The notes below the pieces were generated by a model that was given only the letters and a program-made list of their open reading frames with translations, made no database searches and had not been told where the DNA came from. From the NCBI GenBank assembly GCA_946623295.1, contig CAMOQY010000085.1, positions 1 to 6,495 on the forward strand: 6,495 bases of DNA, read 5' to 3'. This DNA comes from an uncultured Lachnospiraceae bacterium. GTDB lineage: Bacteria > Bacillota > Clostridia > Lachnospirales > Lachnospiraceae. This document shows positions 1 to 6,404 of this stretch, one piece after another; position 1 is the first letter of the stretch; each line of letters begins with the position of its first letter. The position numbers and the translations under genes were made by a program.

Positions 1-45
1 GGAAACACAAAGAAAAGAAAGAGACTGGAAAACGAAAGGAAAGAA

Positions 46-1677
46 ATGATACAGGCAAGCAACGTAAGCTTAAGATTCGGAAAGAAAGCCCTGTTTGAGG
101 ACGTAAACGTCAAGTTCGTCCCCGGCCACTGCTACGGGCTCATCGGCGCCAACGGCGCAGGCAAATCCACCTTTCTGCGCATACTCACCGGAGAGCTGGA
201 GCCTACCAGCGGCGAAGTCATAGTCAGTCCCGGCGAACGCATCTCTTTCCTGAAGCAGGATCACTTCAAGTACGACGAAGAGACCGTTATAGACACGGTC
301 ATGCTCGGTAATCCGAGGCTCGTCGAGATCATGAAAGAGAAGGACGCGCTGTACGCGAAGCCTGATTTCTCCGACGAGGACGGCATCAGGGCCAGCGAGC
401 TCGAGACCGAATTTGCCGAGATGAACGGCTGGGAGGCTGAGTCTGACGCCGCCTCGCTCCTCAACGGCCTCGGCGTCGAGACAGAGCATCACTATGAGCT
501 TATGAAGAGCCTGCCCGGCAGCCTCAAGGTCAAGGTCCTTCTGGCTCAGGCGCTTTTCGGAAATCCCGACATCCTGCTTCTCGATGAGCCGACAAACCAT
601 CTGGATCTGGCTGCTATCGCGTGGCTTGAGGAATTCCTGATCGGTTTTGAAAATACCGTTATCGTTGTGTCTCATGACAGATACTTCCTTAACAAGGTCT
701 GCACTCAGATCGCCGATATCGACTACGGCAAGATCCAGCTTTACGCCGGAAACTATGATTTCTGGTACGAGTCATCCCAGCTGATGATCCGCCAGATGAA
801 GGAAGAGAACAAGAAAAAAGAGGAGAAGATCAAGGAGCTGCAGGAGTTTATACAGCGCTTCTCCGCAAACGCGTCCAAGTCAAAGCAGGCTACCAGCCGC
901 AAGCGCGCTCTGGAAAAGATCCAGCTCGAGGAGATCAAGCCGTCCAGCCGCAAATATCCGTATATCGATTTCAGACCTGAGCGCAGCATAGGAAACGAGG
1001 TCCTCGAGGTCAAGGATCTGACAAAGACCGTCGACGGCAAGCTGGTCCTCGATCACGTGTCCTTTATCCTCGGACGTGAGGACAAGGTCGCTCTGGTCGG
1101 CTCGGACGAGCTCGCAAAAACGACGCTTTTCCAGATACTTTCAGGAGAGCTTGAGCCGGATGAAGGCTCCTACAAATGGGGCGTCACCACGAGTCAGGCT
1201 TACTTCCCCAAGGACAGCTCGGCCGAGTTCAAGGCAGATTATACTATCACCGACTGGCTGACAGGCTATTCCGCGATCAAGGACGTGACCTACGTACGCG
1301 GATTTCTGGGCAGGATGCTCTTTGCGGGAGACGACGGCATGAAGCATCTGCCGGTGCTCTCCGGAGGCGAGAGAGTACGCTGCATGTTCTCAAAGATGAT
1401 GATCTCCGGCGCGAACGTGCTGATGTTTGACGAGCCCACCAACCACCTCGATATGGAATCCATCACGGCACTCAACAACGGCCTGATCAAATTCCCCGGC
1501 GTGATCATCTTTGCGACGCGCGACCATCAGATCGTCCAGACTACGGCCAACCGTATCATGGAGCTGATCGGAGGAAAGCTGATAGACAAGATCACGACCT
1601 ATGACGAGTATCTTGCAAGCGATGAAATGGCCATGAAGCGTCAGGTCTACGTCGCCCAGAAGGAAGAGGACGACTAA
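46..1677 (+). CDS. ykpA: ABC-F family ATPase, YkpA/YbiT subfamily (ribosome-associated, soluble)
   Basis: A soluble protein of 543 residues with two fused ATP-binding cassettes and no membrane segment, as expected for ABC-F translation factors, which bind the ribosomal E site and act on P-site tRNA geometry. NBD1 has Walker A GANGAGKST (34-42), Walker B/DEPTNHLD (175-187, catalytic E181) and H-loop VSHDR (H210). A charged, probably coiled linker (about 240-300, with SANASKSKQATSR) matches the P-site tRNA interaction motif region. NBD2 has LSGGE (438-442) and Walker B with E463. Three motifs are degenerate: the NBD1 signature reads LPGSL (156-160), the NBD2 Walker A reads GSDELAKTT (352-360), and the NBD2 H-loop histidine is R492. 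From memory the protein closely resembles Bacillus YkpA and, less closely, E. coli YbiT, along its full length, so it is intact. The start follows GAAAGGA with 5 bases of spacing. Its promoter lies outside the window. The exact cellular role of this subfamily is poorly settled; antibiotic resistance is not implied. Confidence 0.95.
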   Translation: MIQASNVSLRFGKKALFEDVNVKFVPGHCYGLIGANGAGKSTFLRILTGELEPTSGEVIVSPGERISFLKQDHFKYDEETVIDTVMLGNPRLVEIMKEKDALYAKPDFSDEDGIRASELETEFAEMNGWEAESDAASLLNGLGVETEHHYELMKSLPGSLKVKVLLAQALFGNPDILLLDEPTNHLDLAAIAWLEEFLIGFENTVIVVSHDRYFLNKVCTQIADIDYGKIQLYAGNYDFWYESSQLMIRQMKEENKKKEEKIKELQEFIQRFSANASKSKQATSRKRALEKIQLEEIKPSSRKYPYIDFRPERSIGNEVLEVKDLTKTVDGKLVLDHVSFILGREDKVALVGSDELAKTTLFQILSGELEPDEGSYKWGVTTSQAYFPKDSSAEFKADYTITDWLTGYSAIKDVTYVRGFLGRMLFAGDDGMKHLPVLSGGERVRCMFSKMMISGANVLMFDEPTNHLDMESITALNNGLIKFPGVIIFATRDHQIVQTTANRIMELIGGKLIDKITTYDEYLASDEMAMKRQVYVAQKEEDD

Positions 1678-1752
1678 AGGGGCAACCGGAGACGATGAGC
1701 AAAAATCATCATTCTGCTCTGTTTACTTCCGTGAAACAAAGCGCGGCAAGTC

Positions 1753-1781
1753 TTGATTTAATAAGTTTTTACAATTAAACT
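1753..1781 (+). promoter_or_regulatory. Candidate sigma-A-type promoter for pta
   Basis: TTGATT (1753-1758) is followed after 17 bases by TAAACT (1776-1781), in an AT-rich stretch unlike the surrounding sequence. Each box matches the consensus at four of six positions. An alternative -10 box is TATACA (1781-1786), but it has no good -35 box at normal spacing. The stretch lies about 40 bases before the pta start, in the only sizeable gap between the ABC-F gene and pta. No convincing terminator precedes it, so read-through from the ABC-F gene is also possible. Confidence 0.4.
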
Positions 1782-1820
1782 ATACATACAGGAAAGCAAC
1801 TACCGAAAGGAGCTATTATC

Positions 1821-2813
1821 ATGAGTTTTATCGACACGATCAAGCAGAGAGCGGCGCAGGAGAAAAAGACCATCATCCTGCCGGAGTCCATGGACGCGCG
1901 TACCTATGAGGCGGCCGTGACCATCATGAAAGAGGGCTTTGCAAACCTCATCATGATCGGAACCGAGGAGGATTTCGCCAAATTCCCCCAGTATGATCTG
2001 ACCGGCATCACAAAGGTCGATCCCACCACCGATCCCCGTACTCAGGGCTATATTGACAAGCTTGTGGAGCTTCGCTCCAAAAAGGGCATGACCCCCGAGC
2101 AGGCGCGCGAGATCCTGCTTACCGATTACACCTATTACGGCGTCATGATGATAAAGATGGGCGACGCGGACGGTCTCGTATCCGGTGCCTGCCACTCCAC
2201 AGCCAATACTCTTCGTCCCTGCCTCCAGGTCCTCAAGACCAAGCCCGGCACGAAGCTGGTTTCCTCATTCTTCATCATGGTCGTTCCGGACTGCGAATAC
2301 GGCGAGAACGGCACGTTTGTATTCTCTGACTGCGGTCTGTGCCAGGATCCCACCTCTGACGAGCTGGCTTCCATCGCATACTCCAGCGCCGAGTCGTTCA
2401 AGGCTCTGGTCAGCCCCGACGCGAGGGTCGCTTTCCTCAGCCATTCCACAAAGGGCAGCGCCAAGCACGCTCTCGTTGACAAAGTCACCGCTGCCGTGGC
2501 GGCTGCTCACGAGCAGTTCCCCGATCTGAACTGCGACGGCGAGCTCCAGCTCGATGCCGCTATCGTTCCTTCGGTCGGAGCGTCCAAGGCTCCCGGAAGC
2601 CCCGTTGCCGGCAAGGCCAACGTCCTGATCTTCCCTAATCTCGATGCCGGAAACATCGGTTACAAGCTCGTCCAGCGTCTCGGCAAGGCAGAAGCCTACG
2701 GCCCCATGACCCAGGGCATCGCCGCTCCGGTCAATGACCTTTCCCGCGGCTGCTCGGCTGACGATATCGTGGGCGTTACCGCCATTACGGCAGTACAGTG
2801 CCAGATGCAGTAA
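1821..2813 (+). CDS. pta: Phosphate acetyltransferase (phosphotransacetylase, EC 2.3.1.8)
   Basis: Cytosolic enzyme of 330 residues that interconverts acetyl-CoA plus phosphate with acetyl phosphate plus CoA. In anaerobes this feeds acetate kinase and yields ATP. The length is that of the short, single-domain Pta class, without the N-terminal regulatory domains of the long enterobacterial form. Family hallmarks are visible: the N-terminal IILPES segment (18-23), DGLVSGACHSTANTLRP (117-133), KGSAKH (211-216), the GKANVLIFPNLDAGNIGYK region (264-282) and the C-terminal GPMTQG...PVNDLSRGCS (294-312). By alignment from memory with Methanosarcina Pta (Ser309, Arg310, Asp316), the active-site residues are S308, R309 and D315. 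AAAGGAG (1806-1812) lies 8 bases before ATG, a strong site. Ile codons are almost all ATC (16 of 19, one ATA), suggesting high expression. Acetate kinase, the usual partner, is not next door: rubrerythrin follows after 72 bases. Confidence 0.97.
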   Translation: MSFIDTIKQRAAQEKKTIILPESMDARTYEAAVTIMKEGFANLIMIGTEEDFAKFPQYDLTGITKVDPTTDPRTQGYIDKLVELRSKKGMTPEQAREILLTDYTYYGVMMIKMGDADGLVSGACHSTANTLRPCLQVLKTKPGTKLVSSFFIMVVPDCEYGENGTFVFSDCGLCQDPTSDELASIAYSSAESFKALVSPDARVAFLSHSTKGSAKHALVDKVTAAVAAAHEQFPDLNCDGELQLDAAIVPSVGASKAPGSPVAGKANVLIFPNLDAGNIGYKLVQRLGKAEAYGPMTQGIAAPVNDLSRGCSADDIVGVTAITAVQCQMQ

Positions 2814-2839
2814 GCCGCGGCGCAAAGCTCAGGCACGTT

Positions 2840-2866
2840 TTGACATACAGAGTTTTCAAGTACTAT
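2840..2866 (+). promoter_or_regulatory. Candidate promoter for the rubrerythrin gene
   Basis: A perfect TTGACA (2840-2845) lies in the 72-base pta-rubrerythrin gap. The matching -10 box is poor: TACTAT (2861-2866) at 15 bases, or TATTTA (2864-2869) at 18 bases. Either would start the transcript only about 10 bases before or within the AAGGAGG ribosome binding site, giving a very short leader. I see no TTATAATNATTATAA-like PerR box. The gene could equally be read from the pta promoter, as no terminator hairpin is evident in this gap. Confidence 0.35.
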
Positions 2867-2885
2867 TTACCCAAGGAGGAAAAAC

Positions 2886-3545
2886 ATGGCAAAGTACAAA
2901 TGCAAAGTCTGCGGAGAAATTTTTGAAGTAGCTGACGGCGTAACTCCCGTCTGCCCTGTCTGCGGAGTCGACGGCGATTCTCTCGAGAAGATCGAGGAGA
3001 CTGCCGGCGCGAACCCCTATGCGGGCACTCAGACGGAAAAGAATCTGCAGGCTGCTTTCGCAGGTGAGTCGCAGGCCCGCAACAAGTATACCTATTTCGC
3101 ATCCGTGGCTAAAAAAGAGGGATACGAGCAGATAGCAGCCCTCTTCCTCAAGACCGCCGACAACGAGAAGGAGCATGCAAAGCTCTGGTTCAAGGAGCTG
3201 AAGGGTATCGGTGACACCGCCGCAAATCTTAAGGCTGCTGCCGAGGGCGAGAACTTCGAGTGGACCGATATGTATGAGGAATTTGCTGCTACAGCGGAAA
3301 AAGAGGGCTTCCCCGAGCTCGCCGAGAAATTCCGCGGCGTGGCCGCCATCGAAAAGCATCATGAGGAGCGCTACCGCGCACTTCTTGCAAATGTTGAGAT
3401 GCAGCAGGTCTTCGCAAAGAGCGAGGTAAAGGTTTGGGAGTGCCGCAACTGCGGTCATATCGTAGTCGGAACTCAGGCTCCCGAGGTCTGCCCCGTGTGC
3501 AATCATCCCCAGAGCTATTTTGAGGTCAACGCGGAGAATTATTGA
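2886..3545 (+). CDS. rbr: Rubrerythrin with rubredoxin-like domains at both ends
   Basis: Non-haem iron peroxidase of 219 residues, used by anaerobes to reduce hydrogen peroxide with electrons from NAD(P)H via rubredoxin-type carriers. Three domains are seen. An N-terminal short rubredoxin-like knuckle has C6, C9, C23 and C26. A ferritin-like four-helix diiron domain spans about 48-175, with ligands E61 (in AGESQARNKY), E94 and H97 (NEKEH), E125, D128 (EWTDMY), and E156 and H159 (EKHH). A C-terminal rubredoxin-like domain has C186, C189, C202 and C205. Classical rubrerythrin has only the C-terminal rubredoxin domain and reverse rubrerythrin only the N-terminal one; this protein has both and is longer than the roughly 190-residue classical form. 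D128 sits where Desulfovibrio rubrerythrin has Glu97. AAGGAGG (2873-2879) lies 6 bases before ATG, a near-ideal site implying strong translation. The gene ends just before a strong terminator. Confidence 0.96.
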   Translation: MAKYKCKVCGEIFEVADGVTPVCPVCGVDGDSLEKIEETAGANPYAGTQTEKNLQAAFAGESQARNKYTYFASVAKKEGYEQIAALFLKTADNEKEHAKLWFKELKGIGDTAANLKAAAEGENFEWTDMYEEFAATAEKEGFPELAEKFRGVAAIEKHHEERYRALLANVEMQQVFAKSEVKVWECRNCGHIVVGTQAPEVCPVCNHPQSYFEVNAENY

Positions 3546-3573
3546 TCCGGATATTACATTTGAATGTCCCAAT

Positions 3574-3603
3574 GAAAGAGGCGGCCGTATGGCCGCTTCT
3601 TTT
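3574..3603 (+). terminator. Intrinsic terminator after rubrerythrin
   Basis: A hairpin with arms 3574-3586 and 3591-3603 around a GTAT loop (3587-3590). The core is six G/C pairs, GCGGCC with GGCCGC; it continues outward through a G-U pair into A/G paired with T/C (AAAGAG with TTCTTT). The U-rich tract TTCTTTT forms the outer 3' arm, as in many clostridial terminators, and starts 29 bases after the rubrerythrin stop. Because the 5' arm is A-rich, the structure could also stop transcription from the opposite strand. It separates rubrerythrin from the next gene. Confidence 0.88.
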
Positions 3604-3628
3604 AGTACCCGGTAAAGCTTTTCACCTC

Positions 3629-3657
3629 TTTTCAAACTACCCCGGACAATATATAAT
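3629..3657 (+). promoter_or_regulatory. Sigma-A-type promoter for the HtrA-like gene
   Basis: TTTTCA (3629-3634, four of six matches to consensus) is followed after exactly 17 bases by a perfect TATAAT (3652-3657). It sits directly after the terminator and before the HtrA-like start at 3693, which predicts a transcript start near 3664 and a leader of about 29 bases. This is the best promoter in the window and probably also serves the methyltransferase gene downstream. Confidence 0.65.
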
Positions 3658-3692
3658 ACAGGAGTCAGGGTTTTGTCGTCAGAGGTATTGCA

Positions 3693-5003
3693 ATGGAAGA
3701 AAAACCTGAAAAAAAGATAATCCGCGAAACAGTTAAGGACAGGATGACTGCGAGGCATGTGCTTAAGCGCCTTGCGCTTACCTGCTGCCTTGCGCTTGTC
3801 TTTGGTGTGGTGGCCTCGCTCACCTTTGTCCTGACCAGGCCCTGGTGGGAAAAGGAAGAGCCGACGCAGCCCACAGATCCCATAGTCATATTTGATGACA
3901 GCACTGCCGCGGAAACGCCCGAGCCCTCAAGCGAAGCTGTTTCCGAGCCGGACGAGCCATCAGAGCCCGGTTCAGAGATCAGCGGGATCTGGTCGGAGAT
4001 CAAGCCGAGCGTGCAGGCAGCCGTAAACGACGGACTGCAGCAGATCACGGAAAAGGACGCCTATTACGGCGCCCGCAGGCTTGTTGTCCAGAAGGTCTCA
4101 TCGAGCATAGTAAATATAACCGTCAGAAGCGAAGAACAGAGCTGGCTCAATCAGTCCGTCAGCTCGAGCGGCGAGTATTTCGGTGTGATCATAGCCGTTG
4201 CAGGTGACGAAGTCCTGCTGCTTGCCCCGTCCGACGTGACGACGGAGAGCGGCAGCGTTTACGCCTCCTTCGGCAGCGCTCAGCTGGCAGCGGAAGTGCG
4301 CGGAGCCGACAGGGAATACGGCATAGCGATCCTTTCCGTCAGGCTTTCCGATATACCCGAGTCGTTTGGCGAGCCTGTTCCCGTAGAATTTGGCGTTTCG
4401 TCGTATACTCAGCAGGGTTTCCCGGTCATTGCGCTTGGAGCGCCTGCAGTCAGGCCCGGCAGCTCGGCTTACGGTCTCGTGACGTACATCGATCCAAACG
4501 TTTCGGCATCCGATTACAATATCAGGATCATTCAGACAGATATAACAGCCCCCGACGGCAGCAGAGGCTTCCTTGTTAATTCTGCGGGCGAGATGATAGG
4601 CTGGCTCACGACGGGTTTTTCCGAATATACGGTAGAAGGCTGCGCGGCTGCGGTCAGTATTGCTGATCTGAAATATTCCATAGAGACGATATCAAACGGC
4701 GGGATCCCCGCAAAACTCGGTATTACGGGACAGACAGTCACACAGGCTGTCGCAGGATCGGAAGGTCTGCCTGTAGGGGTATATGTTACCGGGCGCGAGC
4801 CTGCGGCTGCCGCCGATATGGCGGGAGTCCTGAGCGGGGACGTCATAACGGCTGTTGACGGCGAAGAGATAGTTACCTATTCGGCGCTTGGCAAGCTGAT
4901 AAACTCGCATCAGCCCGGCGATCAGATCGCGCTGACTGTAATGCGCAGCAACCGCGGAGAGTGGCAGAAGCTCATCCTCGAGGCTGTCCTCGGGAGCAGA
5001 TAA
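3693..5003 (+). CDS. Membrane-anchored HtrA/DegP-like protein with PDZ domain, catalytic triad apparently lost
   Basis: A protein of 436 residues with the layout of clostridial S1C (HtrA/DegP) proteins: a basic cytoplasmic tail (1-26), one hydrophobic anchor (about 27-48), an acidic Pro/Ser/Glu-rich extracytoplasmic linker (53-95), a trypsin-like domain (about 128-335) and a PDZ domain (about 340-433, with VYVTGREPAAAADMAGVLSG and GDVITAVDGEEI). The fold is traceable by VVQKVSSSIVNI, IIQTDI and FLVNSAGEMIGW, but key residues differ. The NNHVV histidine aligns with S180 (APSDV), the TDLAVL aspartate with G210 (EYGIAIL), and the GNSGG serine region reads DGSRG (S290 kept, oxyanion-hole glycines changed). 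I infer a pseudoprotease that may bind or chaperone envelope proteins. The reading frame is open throughout, so this is not simple gene decay. The ribosome binding site is weak, AGAGG (3681-3685) with 7 bases of spacing. Ile codons are about half ATA, unlike pta. The methyltransferase gene begins 21 bases after its stop. Confidence 0.88.
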   Translation: MEEKPEKKIIRETVKDRMTARHVLKRLALTCCLALVFGVVASLTFVLTRPWWEKEEPTQPTDPIVIFDDSTAAETPEPSSEAVSEPDEPSEPGSEISGIWSEIKPSVQAAVNDGLQQITEKDAYYGARRLVVQKVSSSIVNITVRSEEQSWLNQSVSSSGEYFGVIIAVAGDEVLLLAPSDVTTESGSVYASFGSAQLAAEVRGADREYGIAILSVRLSDIPESFGEPVPVEFGVSSYTQQGFPVIALGAPAVRPGSSAYGLVTYIDPNVSASDYNIRIIQTDITAPDGSRGFLVNSAGEMIGWLTTGFSEYTVEGCAAAVSIADLKYSIETISNGGIPAKLGITGQTVTQAVAGSEGLPVGVYVTGREPAAAADMAGVLSGDVITAVDGEEIVTYSALGKLINSHQPGDQIALTVMRSNRGEWQKLILEAVLGSR

Positions 5004-5024
5004 AAAATGAGATGGGAATGGTAA

Positions 5025-6404
5025 ATGGATAAAGGACAGATCGCAGAGATCACAATCGAAGATATGACTGAAGACGGAGCGGGTATCGGAAAGTACGAAG
5101 GTTACCCGCTCTTCGTTAAAGATACGGTGCCGGGAGACAGGGTACGCGCGGTCGTAATAAAGGACAAGGGAAACTACGGATTCGGGAAAGCCCTGGAGAT
5201 CCTTGAGGAATCCCCTGACCGTGTCAGTCCCCTTTGCCCCATCTCGGGGCCGTGCGGCGGCTGCCAGCTGCAGGCGCTTTCTTATGAAGCACAGCTGCGC
5301 TTTAAGCAGAATCGCGTAATATCCTCGCTGACCAGGATCGGAGGACAGAGCGCGGACAAGGTCCTCCCGATCATCGGGATGGACGAACCGCTCAGATACC
5401 GAAACAAGGCGGAATATCCGGTGCGTATGAGCCGCGACGGCAGGATAGTCATGGGCTTTTACGCGGGCCGCACCCACAGTGTGATCGAATGCGGCGACTG
5501 CGCCATCGGTCAGCCCGGCGACGCGCGCATCCTGACGCTGATAAAGGAGTGGATGGAAGAATCAGGGATCGCGCCATATGATGAAGAAAGCGGCCGCGGC
5601 CTGATCCGCCACGTGATGATCAGGACCTCGCATGCGCGGAAAGAGCAGATGGTCTGTCTTGTCATCAACGATAAAAAGCTCCCGCATCAGAAAGCTCTGG
5701 CCGCAAAGCTGGATTTTGTCACTTCTCTTTCATACAGCGTAAATACAGAAAAGAACAATGTGATCATGGGCCGCGAGGTCCGTCTGATCAGCGGCATACC
5801 GTATATAGAGGATGAGATCGGGGGAATAATCTACAGTATTTCGCCTCAGTCGTTTTATCAGGTAAACCCCGTTCAGACTGAAAAACTCTACCGCACGGCT
5901 CTGGATATGGCTCAGCTCTCCGGCGGAGAAACAGTCTGGGATCTGTACTGCGGGATCGGTACGATATCGCTCTTTTTGGCGCAGAAGGCGCGCAAAGTCT
6001 ACGGCGTGGAGATCATACCCGCCGCCGTAAAAAATGCGCGCGAAAATGCGGAGTTAAACGGGATCCCGAACGCGGAGTTTTTTGTTGGAAAAGCCGAAGA
6101 GGTGCTGCCGGCGCATTACGCCGCGACGGGGGAGAGGGCGGACGTCATAGTCGTTGATCCGCCTCGTAAGGGGTGCGATGAAACTCTGCTTGGGACGATC
6201 ATAGATATGGCTCCGGAGCGGGTGGTCTACGTCTCATGCAACCCGGCAACGCTCGCGCGAGATGTCCGTATACTCTGTGAGGGCGGGTATGAGCTGGTCA
6301 AAGTACAGCCTGTAGACATGTTCCCTCAGACGGTGCATGTGGAAAGCTGCGTGCTTTTAGAGCGGGTGAGCAACCGAAAAACGGACTCATATGCTACAGC
6401 GTAA
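5025..6404 (+). CDS. rlmD: 23S rRNA (uracil-C5)-methyltransferase, RlmD/RlmCD (RumA) family
   Basis: SAM-dependent enzyme of 459 residues that makes 5-methyluridine in 23S rRNA. E. coli RlmD acts on U1939, while the Bacillus homologue RlmCD acts on both U747 and U1939; the sequence alone does not decide which applies here. An N-terminal TRAM RNA-binding domain covers about 1-60. The 4Fe-4S cluster cysteines are C71, C77 and C80 (CPISGPCGGC), with C159 as the probable fourth. The SAM-binding loop is WDLYCGIGTIS (305-315), followed by VDPPRKG (377-383). The catalytic cysteine is C405 in VYVSCNPATLARD, and the probable general base is E440 in HVES. All core motifs are intact and the length is normal. 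The start is supported by the TRAM domain beginning at residue 1; the ribosome binding site is poor (GATGGG-like, before 5020). The gene lies 21 bases after the HtrA-like gene, probably in the same transcript. No clear terminator follows. Confidence 0.95.
   Translation: MDKGQIAEITIEDMTEDGAGIGKYEGYPLFVKDTVPGDRVRAVVIKDKGNYGFGKALEILEESPDRVSPLCPISGPCGGCQLQALSYEAQLRFKQNRVISSLTRIGGQSADKVLPIIGMDEPLRYRNKAEYPVRMSRDGRIVMGFYAGRTHSVIECGDCAIGQPGDARILTLIKEWMEESGIAPYDEESGRGLIRHVMIRTSHARKEQMVCLVINDKKLPHQKALAAKLDFVTSLSYSVNTEKNNVIMGREVRLISGIPYIEDEIGGIIYSISPQSFYQVNPVQTEKLYRTALDMAQLSGGETVWDLYCGIGTISLFLAQKARKVYGVEIIPAAVKNARENAELNGIPNAEFFVGKAEEVLPAHYAATGERADVIVVDPPRKGCDETLLGTIIDMAPERVVYVSCNPATLARDVRILCEGGYELVKVQPVDMFPQTVHVESCVLLERVSNRKTDSYATA

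Noticed and set aside
1..45. The unusually purine-rich leader (about 40 of 45 bases A or G) before the ABC-F gene as a regulatory leader.
   Set aside because: It is cut by the window edge and shows no hairpin or leader peptide. The purine bias fits an extended ribosome binding region.
70..675. A 201-codon minus-strand frame inside the ABC-F gene, and similar minus-strand frames inside pta (1800-2195, 2265-2825).
   Set aside because: All lie opposite conserved coding sequence and show no known motifs; they are shadows.
1697..1719. A possible terminator hairpin (GAGCA with TGCTC) after the ABC-F stop.
   Set aside because: There are only five base pairs around a 13-base loop, and no proper T-run follows. 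A competing GATGA/TCATC pairing is equally weak.
1719..1739. A Rex-like operator upstream of pta.
   Set aside because: The half-sites resemble TTGTT/AACAA only loosely, and the gap between arms is 9 bases rather than what the TTGTTAA-N4-TTAACAA consensus allows.
2837..2860. Direct repeat GTTTTGACA / GTTTTCAAG in the rubrerythrin upstream region as a possible regulator site.
   Set aside because: Only GTTTT plus scattered bases match, the first copy overlaps the TTGACA box, and it does not resemble a PerR box.
2856..3758. A 300-codon open frame on the minus strand across the whole rubrerythrin gene.
   Set aside because: It lies opposite a clear rubrerythrin and runs through the terminator and promoter region. 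Its translation shows no recognisable domain, and long antisense frames are expected from this codon bias.
4692..5477. A 261-codon open frame on the minus strand across the end of the HtrA-like gene and the start of rlmD.
   Set aside because: It spans two well-supported genes, has no recognisable family, and its composition reads as a shadow of the + strand codons.
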